Below are positions 52,686-60,131 of a stretch of 64,000 nucleotides of DNA, piece after piece. Numbering within the stretch: position 1 is the stretch's first letter; every line of letters starts with the position of its first letter. The translations under genes and the position numbers were made by a program. This stretch comes from Myxococcales bacterium (GTDB lineage Bacteria > Lernaellota > Lernaellaia > Lernaellales > Lernaellaceae): the NCBI GenBank assembly GCA_012517325.1, contig JAAYVF010000073.1, positions 1-64,000 of the forward strand, given 5' to 3'. The notes under the pieces are model-generated. The model searched no databases, was not told the origin of the DNA, and was given only the letters and a program-made list of their open reading frames with translations.

Positions 52686-53195
52686 TTAATTTTCCTGGTC
52701 CTCGTCGGCGTTCGCGTCGTCGGATTCGTCGGAGATTTCGCCTTCGATGTCCTCTTCCTCGTCTTCATCGCCTGCGCGGCGGGCCGACTTTTCCTCTTCC
52801 TCTTCCGCGTCCTCTTCCTTCGGCATATTCGCCTGTTCCTGGGCGCGACGGCCGAGTTCGGCTTCCCAACGCTCTTTCTCGGCCTTTTCGGCTTCGAGGT
52901 CGATCTTGTCGGTCAGCTTGACGGTGAGGTAGCGCAGCACTTCGCCGTGAATCTTCAGGTTGCGCTCGATTTCCGCGATCAGGGTCGGATCGGCCAGGAA
53001 GACCAGCAGGACAAAGATGCCCTTGGAGTATTTTTTCACGTCAAAGGCGAGCTTTTTCTTGCCCCACACGTCTTCCTTCACCAACAGGCCGCCGCCGTTG
53101 TTGATGATGTCGCGAAACTTGGCTTTGGCGGCTTCGGTTTTTTCCGGGGGACTGTCGTGCTTAAGGATGTAGAGTATCTCGTACTTCCGTAACAT
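52686..53195 (-). CDS. rpsF: 30S ribosomal protein bS6 with acidic extension
   Basis: A 169-residue bS6. The core (residues 1-100) starts MLRKYEILYILKHD and includes DVWGKKKLAFDVKKYSKGIF and RNLKIHGEVLRYLTVKL. The remaining 65 residues are Glu/Asp-rich (runs of Glu and Asp near the end), longer than the usual tail that RimK extends in some bacteria. The ATG at 53195 follows AAAGGAGGAACC, an excellent ribosome site; an upstream in-frame start is not supported. First gene of the S6-SSB-S18 unit. Confidence 0.96.
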   Translation of the reverse strand: MLRKYEILYILKHDSPPEKTEAAKAKFRDIINNGGGLLVKEDVWGKKKLAFDVKKYSKGIFVLLVFLADPTLIAEIERNLKIHGEVLRYLTVKLTDKIDLEAEKAEKERWEAELGRRAQEQANMPKEEDAEEEEEKSARRAGDEDEEEDIEGEISDESDDANADEDQEN

Positions 53196-53440
53196 GGTTC
53201 CTCCTTTCGGTCGTTTGGCCCTTTCGCCGGAAGTGGGCTGGAGGGCAAGGAGCATTTAAAATGTTCTCTCGATCGTTGCCGAATCAAGAGGGCGAGAACA
53301 TACACCAAGCCAAATCGTTTGGCAAGCAGGCCCACGACAACGCGCAAGTACTTGGAAAATAAGAAAAACAGGCCAAAGCGGCGCCGGTTGGTCCGGGCGA
53401 AGGCGAAAAAATCCGCCCGCGATTCGCGGGAAGCGGACGT
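53196..53440 (-). promoter_or_regulatory. rpsF leader region with candidate S6:S18 hairpin
   Basis: The 245-bp gap between pth and rpsF. Close to the rpsF start the transcript would contain GCCCACTTCCGGCGAAAGGGC, which can pair GCCC with GGGC around a loop containing CCG (about 53217-53238). Leaders of rpsF in many bacteria carry a hairpin with an exposed CCG that binds the S6:S18 complex for feedback control. The match here is only by eye. No convincing -35/-10 pair was found. Confidence 0.3.
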
Positions 53441-54010
53441 TCAAGCCAGACCGTTGAATTGGTTCATGGCCGCGGCAACTCCGTCAGTCAACCATTTCAG
53501 CACGGCGTCGGCGGCGAGGGCGAATCGTTCCTCGTGGAACCGGCGATCGGCGACGGACAACTCTTCCAGCACGAAATCGGCGAGATCGATCCGTGGGTCG
53601 GCGGCGCGGCCGACGCCGTAGCGCAGCCGGCAGAAATCGGCGCTGCCCAGATTCTCTTGAATGGAGATCAAACCCTTGTGGCCGGCGGTGCCGCCGCCCA
53701 CCTTGAGGCGAATGGCGCCGGGGGGCAGATCGGCGTCGTCATGAACGACCAACAGCTCGTCGGCCGCGAGCTGGAAAAAATGCATCGCCGGGCCGATCGC
53801 TTCGCCCGAACGATTCATATACGTCTGCGGTTTGAGCAACAGGACGGTTTCCCTGCCGCAACGGGCCGAGGCCGCCAGCGACCGGAACCGATTGCGGTCG
53901 AAAGAGGAACCAAGGCGCGCCGCCACCTGATCGCCGATGAGAAACCCGACGTTGTGACGGGTGTTGGCGTAACGCGCCCCCGGGTTGCCCAAACCGCAGA
54001 CGAGCTTCAT
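53441..54010 (-). CDS. pth: Peptidyl-tRNA hydrolase
   Basis: Releases tRNA from peptidyl-tRNAs that drop off the ribosome. 189 residues. The opening LVCGLGNPGARYANTRHNVGF holds the catalytic Asn and His, KPQTYMNRSGEA the substrate Asn, VVHDDADLPPGAIRLK the Asp, and GGGTAGHKGLISI the glycine loop, one residue shorter than the usual GGSxGGHNGL. The ATG shares one base with the rplY stop (TAATG), so both are coupled. Confidence 0.96.
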   Translation of the reverse strand: MKLVCGLGNPGARYANTRHNVGFLIGDQVAARLGSSFDRNRFRSLAASARCGRETVLLLKPQTYMNRSGEAIGPAMHFFQLAADELLVVHDDADLPPGAIRLKVGGGTAGHKGLISIQENLGSADFCRLRYGVGRAADPRIDLADFVLEELSVADRRFHEERFALAADAVLKWLTDGVAAAMNQFNGLA

Positions 54011-54699
54011 TACTTGCCTTTGTCCTGGCCTTCCTTCTTTTCCTTGTCGCCGGCGGCGGGAGCAGCGGCGGCGGCGCCTTCGGCGGCGGCGCCTTCAGCG
54101 GTCGCGGCGGCGGCCGCGGGCTCGGTCGACACTTCGCGCGGAATGATGGCCGAGCAGATCGGATAATCGGGAGCCAGATCGGTTTCGACGCCTTCCGGCA
54201 GGGTGATGTCTTTCAAATGCATCGTGTGGCCGATTTGCAGCGCCGTCGCGTCGACCTCGATTTTCGACGGGATCTTGGTGACGAAGCACTTGATGGCCAG
54301 CGTGCGGTGCTGGATTTCCAGGATGCCGCCCAGTTTCTTGATTTCCGCGGCGCCTTTGACTTCCAACGGCACTTCGATTTTGATTTTCTGGTCCAACCGA
54401 ACGGCGACCAGATCCAGGCTCAGCGGATGATAATCGATGTGATGGCGCTGAATCTCGCGGATCATGAAGTACTTGTCGACGAACAGGGCCGGGTCGTCGG
54501 CTTCCAACTTGACCAGATTTTGATTCCAGTTCGGCTGGTGCAGAAATTGATCCACCACTTCCTCGCTGACGGCGATGGGGGTGGCGGGCACGTCGCGGCC
54601 GTAGGCCACGGCGGGAAGGTTGCCGGCGCAGCGCAGTTTGCGGGCGCCGCCCTTACCCTTGCTTTTACGTACGGTCACTTTCCAGGTCACTTCACTCAT
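54010..54699 (-). CDS. rplY: 50S ribosomal protein bL25, CTC type
   Basis: A 229-residue long-form bL25 that binds 5S rRNA. The N-terminal domain opens with TWKVTVRKSKGKGGARKLRC and LPAVAYGRD; the TL5/CTC C-terminal domain includes HIDYHPLSLDLV, IKIEVPLEVKGAAEI and LKDITLPEGVETDLA. The last 35 residues are Ala/Glu repeats ending DKEKKEGQDKGK. It is paired with pth behind and separated from prs by a 158-bp repeat element. Confidence 0.96.
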   Translation of the reverse strand: MSEVTWKVTVRKSKGKGGARKLRCAGNLPAVAYGRDVPATPIAVSEEVVDQFLHQPNWNQNLVKLEADDPALFVDKYFMIREIQRHHIDYHPLSLDLVAVRLDQKIKIEVPLEVKGAAEIKKLGGILEIQHRTLAIKCFVTKIPSKIEVDATALQIGHTMHLKDITLPEGVETDLAPDYPICSAIIPREVSTEPAAAAATAEGAAAEGAAAAAPAAGDKEKKEGQDKGK

Positions 54700-54786
54700 C
54701 GGATTTCCTCTCTTGCCCGAATACCGCGGCGGCGGCGCGTCCGCGGGACCTCGGGGTTCGTTGGCCGGCGGGTCCGGCGACCCGTC

Positions 54787-54944
54787 CTAGCAGTCTGTTG
54801 AAAAAGGTCGTCCTGGCCTTTTTCAACCGCGCTCAACAAAAAGCGTGGTTTTTATTTCGCTTCATTTTCGGCAACTTCGGAAGTTGCCGAAAATGGCGAT
54901 CCATCCCTGGATCGCACGCCGGGTGTTTTTCAACACCCGGCTAG
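54787..54944. repeat. 158-bp MITE-like element with terminal inverted repeats
   Basis: Both ends carry CTAG followed inward by a related 17-bp sequence: the left reads CTAGCAGTCTGTTGAAAAAG, the right, on the other strand, CTAGCCGGGTGTTGAAAAAC; 16 of the first 21 bases agree. Inside are three near-perfect palindromes: GTTGAAAAAGG/CCTTTTTCAAC (54797-54807/54817-54827), a 16-bp arm pair centred on 54879 starting CATTTTCGGCAACTTC, and GCCGGGTGTT/AACACCCGGC (54918-54927/54932-54941). The TGTTGAAAAA end resembles ends of IS1182-like elements. No transposase frame is present. The right end supplies the prs stop codon TAG. Confidence 0.65.
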
Positions 54945-55972
54945 TTATAAGCTTCCACGTCGGGGAAGAGGCTCGAAACACTGCCGCGACCGTGGATGTT
55001 GGCGATCGCCTCGGCCAGCAGATGGCTGACCGACGCCACTTTGATCTTGCCGCATTCCTGCGCGTCCGGGCGCAGCGGCACGGTATCGGTGACGATCAAC
55101 CCGTCCAGCCGGTCGATGGTCGGATCGATCGTGCATTTCTTGCCCAGGTTCTGAATCGCCGGCGGGCTGAGAATCGGGTGCGTGATGCAGGCGTAAACGC
55201 CGACCGCGCCCTCGTCGCGCAATTTGTCCGCCGCGACCGACATCGTGCCGGCCGAATCGACGATGTCGTCGACCATGATGGCCGTTTTGCCGTTCACCGA
55301 GCCGACCAGGTTGACTTCGGCCACCTTGCCGGGGCCCGAGCGCCGCTTGTCGATGATCGCCAGGCTCGCCTCGCCGCCGATGTGCCGGCCGAGCAAGTGG
55401 GCCAGGTAACGGGCGCGGCGCACGCCGCCGGCGTCGGGGCTGACCACGACGATTTCGTCGAGCGAGCATTCGCGGCATTGCCAGAAAGCGTCGACCAGAA
55501 CCTGCGCGGCGTAGAGATTGTCGACGGGCACGTCGAAGAAACCCTGAATCTGGCCGGCGTGCAGATCGACGGTGATCACGCGATCGGCGCCTGCGGTGGT
55601 GATCAGGTTGGCGACCAGCTTGGCGGTGATCGGCGCGCGGGGCGCGACCTTGCGATCCTGCCGCGCGTATCCGTAATAGGGGATGACGGCGGAAATGCGG
55701 TCGGCGCTGGCCCGGCGGGCCGTATCGATCATGATCAGCAGTTCCATCAGGTTGCGGTTCACGTCGGGGCTGGTCGACTGCACGATGTACACGTCCTTGC
55801 CGCGGACGCTTTCGCCGAGCTTCACCTCGATTTCGCCGTCGGCGAAGCTGCGGACCGAGCTTTTCGCGAGGCTCAGGCCCAACTGCCCGGCGATTTTTTC
55901 CGCCAGCGCGGGATGCGCGTTGCCGGTGAAAATTTTAATGTCATCCAGATCGGGAATCGTTTGCGGCGTCAT
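54941..55972 (-). CDS. prs: Ribose-phosphate pyrophosphokinase
   Basis: Makes PRPP from ribose 5-phosphate and ATP for nucleotide, His and Trp synthesis. 343 residues, slightly longer than the usual 315, the extra being at both ends. Seen: IKIFTGNAHPALAEKIA, RSFADGEIEVKLGESVRGKD, the flexible loop VIPYYGYARQDRKVAPR, VVVSPDAGGVRRARYLA and the PRPP-binding MVDDIVDSAGTMS. GGAG lies upstream of the ATG. Follows tRNA-Gln on the same strand; its TAG stop lies in the end of the repeat element. Confidence 0.97.
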   Translation of the reverse strand: MTPQTIPDLDDIKIFTGNAHPALAEKIAGQLGLSLAKSSVRSFADGEIEVKLGESVRGKDVYIVQSTSPDVNRNLMELLIMIDTARRASADRISAVIPYYGYARQDRKVAPRAPITAKLVANLITTAGADRVITVDLHAGQIQGFFDVPVDNLYAAQVLVDAFWQCRECSLDEIVVVSPDAGGVRRARYLAHLLGRHIGGEASLAIIDKRRSGPGKVAEVNLVGSVNGKTAIMVDDIVDSAGTMSVAADKLRDEGAVGVYACITHPILSPPAIQNLGKKCTIDPTIDRLDGLIVTDTVPLRPDAQECGKIKVASVSHLLAEAIANIHGRGSVSSLFPDVEAYN

Positions 55973-56090
55973 TCATCGATCTCCTGTTCGAAATCAACGA
56001 AGTTACTTTTTCGGACCGGCCGAGGCCGGTTCACCGCGATCAAACGGCCGGCAGATCCACTGTTTGCCCCGTCGGTCGATTAAATAAAAG

Positions 56091-56162
56091 CTGGGGCGGT
56101 AGGACTCGAACCTACAATAGCGGGTTCCAAAGACCCGTGGCTTACCATTAGCCAACGCCCCA
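56091..56162 (-). tRNA. tRNA-Gln(TTG)
   Basis: 72 nt. The acceptor stem pairs TGGGGCG with CGCCCCA, with G as discriminator. The anticodon stem CGGGT/ACCCG encloses the loop CTTTGGA, so the anticodon is TTG (56130-56128). The T arm is GTAGG/CCTAC with TTCGAGT. CCA is not encoded. It lies between spoVG and prs, a common deltaproteobacterial neighbourhood. Confidence 0.97.
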
Positions 56163-56255
56163 GCGGATATCCTTTCAACTGCCGGCGCGGCGCCGGTAAT
56201 ATACGTCTCTCGTTGAGGGAGGAAAGCCGGAAAGGGAACGCGATCCGATCGTTCG

Positions 56256-56543
56256 TTATTCGTCTTCTTCGGTCGAAACGGGCGTGCCTTCTTTGATGGC
56301 GCGATAGTACTCGTCCAAGACCGCGGTTTCGATCATGGCCCGCGTCTCCGCGTTCAGCGGATGCGCCACTTCGCCAAAGGTGCCGTCCCGCTTTTTCTTG
56401 CTCGGCATCGCTACGAACAGACCCTTGTTGCCGAAGATTACCTTCATGTCGCGAACGATGAAGCAGTTGTCGAAGGTAACCGTCGCAAAGGCTTTGAGCC
56501 TTTCTTCTTCGCGGGGGAAGATCCGGACATTGGTGACTAGCAT
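56256..56543 (-). CDS. spoVG: Septation/RNA-binding regulator SpoVG
   Basis: A 95-residue SpoVG. The family signature is clear: VTNVRIFPREEERLKAFATV, TFDNCFIVRDMKVI, GLFVAMPSKKKRDG and VAHPLNAETRAMIETAVLDEY. SpoVG proteins bind nucleic acid and affect septation, metabolism or virulence genes; they also occur in non-sporulating bacteria. The ATG at 56543 has GGGAGGA six bases upstream. It lies 22 bp after ispE. Confidence 0.96.
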   Translation of the reverse strand: MLVTNVRIFPREEERLKAFATVTFDNCFIVRDMKVIFGNKGLFVAMPSKKKRDGTFGEVAHPLNAETRAMIETAVLDEYYRAIKEGTPVSTEEDE

Positions 56544-56565
56544 CGTGTGTCCTCCCTTTGCGGCT

Positions 56566-57399
56566 TCACCGAGTGGAGCACGCAAACGCCCACCAACCCT
56601 GCCTCTTGGCATCATCACAGGCCTGGACCGCTTCCTCCTGCCGGTTGAAAATGCCAAAGATCGTCGGTCCGCTGCCGGACATCTGCACGCCGGTCGCGCC
56701 CTGGTCGCGCAACAACTTTTTACCGTCGGCGATCCGCGGCAAAAGCGCTTCCGCCGGGGCTTCCAGGTCGTTGCGCAACCATGCACAAACGGTGTGCAGG
56801 TCTCCCAAAGAGGCGGGTAGATTATGGGCCTTTCTATGGTGTGTCAAGGGCCAGTTGAGGGCTTGATAGACTCGCGGCGTCGACAAGCCTTCGGCCGGCT
56901 TGATCAGCGCCACGGGCAAGCCCGACGCTACCGTATATTTCGAAACCTTTTCGCCGATGCCTTCCACGAGGCAAGCGGAACGATAAAGAAAAAAAGGCAC
57001 ATCGGCGCCGAGGCCGGCCGCCAAATCATGCAGACGTTCATCGCTGATCGCCAGGGAAAACAAGTCGCGCACACTCATCAAGGTCGTCGCGGCATCCGAG
57101 GAACCGCCGCCCAGGCCAGCGGCGCTCGGGATGTTCTTGTCGAGGTGGATTTTGACGCCGCGCGAGCATGAGGCGGCGCTCAGTATGGCTTTGGCGGCGC
57201 GCACGACCAGATTGTCGTCGCCGGTCGGCAGCCCCGGATCGGAACAGGTAAATTGCACCCCGGTTGCCGCCGGAGAAAAAGTCAGTTCATCGTACAGACT
57301 GATCGGGACCATCACGGATTGAAGTAAATGATAACCGTCCGGACGCCTTCCGATGATCTCAAGACGCAGGTTAATCTTAGCTGGAGCAAGCTGGATCAT
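56566..57399 (-). CDS. ispE: 4-diphosphocytidyl-2-C-methyl-D-erythritol kinase
   Basis: The GHMP kinase of the MEP isoprenoid pathway, 277 residues. The N-terminal LAPAKINLRLEIIGRRPDGYH has the catalytic Lys; PSAAGLGGGSSDAA is the ATP loop; LGADVPFFL holds the catalytic Asp; and VQMSGSGPTIFGIF closes it. Supplies isoprenoid precursors for undecaprenyl carriers and quinones. Heads the leftward block ispE-spoVG-tRNA-Gln-prs. Confidence 0.97.
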   Translation of the reverse strand: MIQLAPAKINLRLEIIGRRPDGYHLLQSVMVPISLYDELTFSPAATGVQFTCSDPGLPTGDDNLVVRAAKAILSAASCSRGVKIHLDKNIPSAAGLGGGSSDAATTLMSVRDLFSLAISDERLHDLAAGLGADVPFFLYRSACLVEGIGEKVSKYTVASGLPVALIKPAEGLSTPRVYQALNWPLTHHRKAHNLPASLGDLHTVCAWLRNDLEAPAEALLPRIADGKKLLRDQGATGVQMSGSGPTIFGIFNRQEEAVQACDDAKRQGWWAFACSTR

Positions 57400-57968
57400 G
57401 ATCTCTAGTTACAACAAAAAATTTCCCGGGTCAATTATATACCCAGAAAAAATAAAATTGAGTAATCGCTCAATATCGAGGGATTGTGTTGAAAATCCAT
57501 AACCCACTGAAATTTACGGTGAAAATGAAAAATCCTCGGTGGTTTAAGCTGAATATCCGGGCCGATGGTCGCGATCAGTCCGATTTTGTCATTTTTCAAT
57601 TCCATTCTCGTTCGCCGATAATTGGAAAATTCCCGGAACGGCTCGCATCCAAAATGAATCCAAGTGATTGAAGTGAAGCCGGGATTCGCCCGGTATCCGT
57701 CGTTTTTTGATTTTTTAACCGGCGACCAACTCGGATCGTTGCCGTCAAGCGAGGTCTCGCCAGGGAGCGAAACAATCCTCAATCCGAGATTTTCCAACGA
57801 ACCTGGAGGAAGCCGATAATTTTCTTCGCTTGACGAAACCTGGAAATCTGCTAATTTCGATACGGTCGATTCATTGTCAAAAGTTCTTTTATCGGGGAGG
57901 AGGCGCGAAATAACGTTAAAGCGGTCGGATGCAGGATCCGAGTCGCTGATTAAGGGGGCAACGAAGCC
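57400..57968. other. 569-bp AT-richer gene-free region
   Basis: The only gap over 300 bp. It separates the divergent ispE and DUF4388 genes. It is visibly richer in A and T than the surrounding coding DNA, with A/T runs between 57415 and 57550. A small frame (57435-57797, minus) has no ribosome site or recognisable motif and is not called. A TATAAT reads leftward at 57439-57434, 35 bp before ispE, without a good -35. I see no RNA gene, repeat or attachment site in it. Confidence 0.6.
57434..57439 (-). promoter_or_regulatory. Candidate -10 box for ispE
   Basis: A perfect TATAAT in the leftward direction, 35 bp upstream of the ispE ATG. No -35 close to consensus stands at 16-18 bp, so support is weak. 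Confidence 0.35.
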
Positions 57969-59300
57969 TTGAACCGCACGATTCTATTAGTGGGCGAAAA
58001 ACTGGAAGTCCTGGCCAAGGTCAGTGCGTTCTTGGAAGATTTGGGACACCTGGTCCAAACCGCCGATTCCCGCAAGGAAGCTTTATCGAAAATCCGCGCT
58101 TTCGATCCCGGATTGATTATCGCCAGTTTCAAATTGACGGACGGCAACGGCTTTGAGTTGATCGAGGAACTGCGTACCTATTATCAAAGCAAGGCGCCGG
58201 TCGTCCTGATGGCGCCCCTCAATCGACTCGATCAACTCGGCCGCCGGCCCGAAGCCAAAGCCGTGCAGGCCTGGATCAAATGGCCGATCGAGCAAATGGA
58301 GTTGTACAACGTCATCGGCGAATGGCTGGGCCGGGAAGTCACCGTCAAAGCCGCGCCGGTTCGGCAGGCCAACCTGCCCGATGAAAGCGCGCGCCCGCGG
58401 CCGCGCTCGAAAACGCCGATCCTCGAGGCGCTGAAAAAACCGGCGCGAACCCACACCGGACCCGCTCCGGTTTCCACGCCGCCGCCGCCCACTGTCAAGC
58501 CGGCCGCCGTTTTCGTCCCGCTCCGTCCGCAAACCGCGAAACCGAAGCGTTTGGCCGACGAAGATCGTCAAGGCGAGATCATCGGCAACCTGGCTCGCAC
58601 GCCGATCGCGCATTTGCTTTTTCAACTCGGGCAACGCGAGGAAACGGGCCTGCTGACGATGAACTATTCGCCGAACAAGATGAAAGTGCATTTCGAGGGC
58701 GGTTTCATCGTTCAGGTGGAAAGCAATTACATCCCCGACCTGTCCTTGGGCGTGATCCTGGCCAAACGGGGCGACATCACTCCGGGCGAACTGGCCGGCG
58801 CCCGGAAAAGATGGGAGCGCGACGGCGGCTTGCTGGGACAAACGCTGTTGGCGCTGCAGTTGGTCAACGAGCCGACGCTCGAGCGCGCGCTCTTGGAGCA
58901 GCGGTTGAAAAAAGTCTTGTCGCTTTTCACCTGGCAGTGGGAACGCGGCACCTATGTCTTTACCCGCGGCGCGGAAAAAATCGAACCGCAGGCGGGTTTT
59001 CGGCTGCGCGTCGAGCCGGCGATCATTGAGGGCATTCACACTTGCTACGATCTGGAGCGGTTGAACGGCGCCTTCAACAAAAATCAACGGCTGAATTTAC
59101 CGCTGACGCTGGCGAAGATCTCCGCCGAGGAACTGCTGGGCCGCATGGATCATTCCGAATTGCAGCAAGTCATCAATGCCTTGCGCACCAGCCGGACCCT
59201 CGGCCAGGCGATGTCGGTCACCGCGTTGGACGAATTGACTTTTTTGCAATACACCTATGCGCTCTATGTTCTGGATCTGCTTCGTTTTCGCGAATATTGA
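57969..59300 (+). CDS. Asp-less receiver plus DUF4388 (PATAN-like) protein
   Basis: A 443-residue protein. Residues 1-120 look like a response-regulator receiver (ILLVGEKLEVLAKVSAFLED, then DPGLIIASFKLTDGNGFELI), but the phosphoacceptor position is Ser53 and the acidic pair before strand 1 is reduced to Glu10. A Pro-rich linker (about 125-195) precedes a DUF4388 domain, residues about 200-300 (GEIIGNLARTPIAHLLFQL, EETGLLTMNYSPNKMKVHFE), then a helical C-terminal part. DUF4388/PATAN proteins act in gliding, motility or signalling scaffolds in Myxococcota and others. The start is TTG at 57969, 10 bases after GGGGG. Confidence 0.75.
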   Translation: MNRTILLVGEKLEVLAKVSAFLEDLGHLVQTADSRKEALSKIRAFDPGLIIASFKLTDGNGFELIEELRTYYQSKAPVVLMAPLNRLDQLGRRPEAKAVQAWIKWPIEQMELYNVIGEWLGREVTVKAAPVRQANLPDESARPRPRSKTPILEALKKPARTHTGPAPVSTPPPPTVKPAAVFVPLRPQTAKPKRLADEDRQGEIIGNLARTPIAHLLFQLGQREETGLLTMNYSPNKMKVHFEGGFIVQVESNYIPDLSLGVILAKRGDITPGELAGARKRWERDGGLLGQTLLALQLVNEPTLERALLEQRLKKVLSLFTWQWERGTYVFTRGAEKIEPQAGFRLRVEPAIIEGIHTCYDLERLNGAFNKNQRLNLPLTLAKISAEELLGRMDHSELQQVINALRTSRTLGQAMSVTALDELTFLQYTYALYVLDLLRFREY

Positions 59301-59373
59301 TACCGCCGAGAGGCGCGCGGGAAATTCGTTCGAATATCCATTTTCGGCGATTTTCCGCCGCGCGCATTAAAAA

Positions 59374-59400
59374 GGGCTGTTAGGGCAACGGCCCGTCTTT
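59374..59400 (+). terminator. Intrinsic terminator after the DUF4388 gene
   Basis: Stem GGGCTGTT / AACGGCCC (59374-59381 and 59387-59394, one T-G wobble), loop AGGGC, tail GTCTTT, 73 bp after the stop. Confidence 0.6.
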
Positions 59401-59407
59401 AACGCTG

Positions 59408-59436
59408 AAAAAAGTCCCGCTATCAAAAGAGCGGGA
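59408..59436 (-). terminator. Intrinsic terminator after the AT-hook gene
   Basis: Leftward stem TCCCGCT / AGCGGGA (59436-59430 and 59421-59415) with an 8-base loop and then CTTTTTT. It begins 3 bp after the stop of the AT-hook winged-helix gene. Confidence 0.82.
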
Positions 59437-59438
59437 GT

Positions 59439-59936
59439 TTATTTCCCCGCGGTGAATTTTCCCCGCGCGGCCTTGGCGACCATACCGCTCTTTTCGATGC
59501 GATGCAGGGTTTTGTAGACCATGCCCTGCGGATCGCCCGAATTGGTCTGCCAGCCTTTTTTCTGCAGTTGCGCCAGAATTTCCTTGGCGTTCATGGGCTG
59601 GCCGGCCTTTTTCAGGGTATCGACGATTAACAGGGGAAGCGTATCCTCGCCCTGACGTTTGCGACCCGGGCGCGGCCCGGCCTTCGGCCGGCCGGCCTTT
59701 TTCGCTTTCGGTTTCGGCCCCGGTTTCCGGCCGCGTTTGGCCGGTTTGTCGGCGGGCTTCTTTTCGGCGGCCGGTTTACGGCCCCGTTTGCGCATGGTCG
59801 ACAGGCCGAGCGCCGCCAACAGGGCTTCCAATTTATCCATCATCTCTTTTTTCACGGCCAATTCTTTTTCCATTCCAAGAATCGACTTTTTCAGACGTTC
59901 CAGTTCTTTCTTTGCTACGTCGAATACGTTTTTCAT
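59439..59936 (-). CDS. AT-hook, winged-helix DNA-binding protein (H1-like)
   Basis: A 165-residue basic protein. Residues 1-45 form a coiled coil (KKELERLKKSILGMEKELAV). Residues 50-97 are Lys/Pro/Gly-rich with AT-hook cores (RGRKPA, RGRKPG, AGRPKA) that insert in the minor groove of AT-rich DNA. Residues 98-165 look like a winged helix of the HARE-HTH type (TLPLLIVDTLKKAGQPMNAK, EILAQLQKKGWQTNSGD). This is the layout of bacterial nucleoid-associated, histone H1-like proteins. It has its own promoter, a GGAGGG ribosome site and a terminator, so it is a one-gene unit that may be well expressed. Confidence 0.78.
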   Translation of the reverse strand: MKNVFDVAKKELERLKKSILGMEKELAVKKEMMDKLEALLAALGLSTMRKRGRKPAAEKKPADKPAKRGRKPGPKPKAKKAGRPKAGPRPGRKRQGEDTLPLLIVDTLKKAGQPMNAKEILAQLQKKGWQTNSGDPQGMVYKTLHRIEKSGMVAKAARGKFTAGK

Positions 59937-59992
59937 ATAGCCCTCCGTTAAATTAATTACATAGGATGCCGCGGCTTGTGTTGTTCATCACA

Positions 59993-60022
59993 ATTGTAAG
60001 AATCGGACCTTTCCCTTGTCAA
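59993..60022 (-). promoter_or_regulatory. Strong sigma-70-type promoter for the AT-hook gene
   Basis: Leftward TTGACA (60022-60017) and TACAAT (59998-59993, 5 of 6) with an 18-bp spacer. The -10 lies 56 bp before the ATG. Confidence 0.78.
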
Positions 60023-60107
60023 TGATCTTTTCGTAAAATTTCGGAAAAATGATGTTTTTCGATTATCCACAATGAGGCGGACGATTTATTTTTATGGATT
60101 GATGTTC

Positions 60108-60127
60108 CGGGGCGGATCGGCGCCCCG
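60108..60127 (-). terminator. Possible hairpin after the PfkB gene
   Basis: A 7-bp stem CGGGGCG/CGCCCCG (60108-60114 and 60121-60127) with a 6-base loop, 4 bp after the pfkB-type stop. No T-run follows, so it may be Rho-assisted or only an RNA-stabilising hairpin. Confidence 0.35.
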
Positions 60128-60131
60128 AAGT

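Noticed and set aside
57435-57797. A 120-residue minus-strand frame in the AT-rich gap.
   Set aside because: No ribosome site, no motif, and the length is expected by chance in AT-richer DNA lacking constraint; kept as intergenic.
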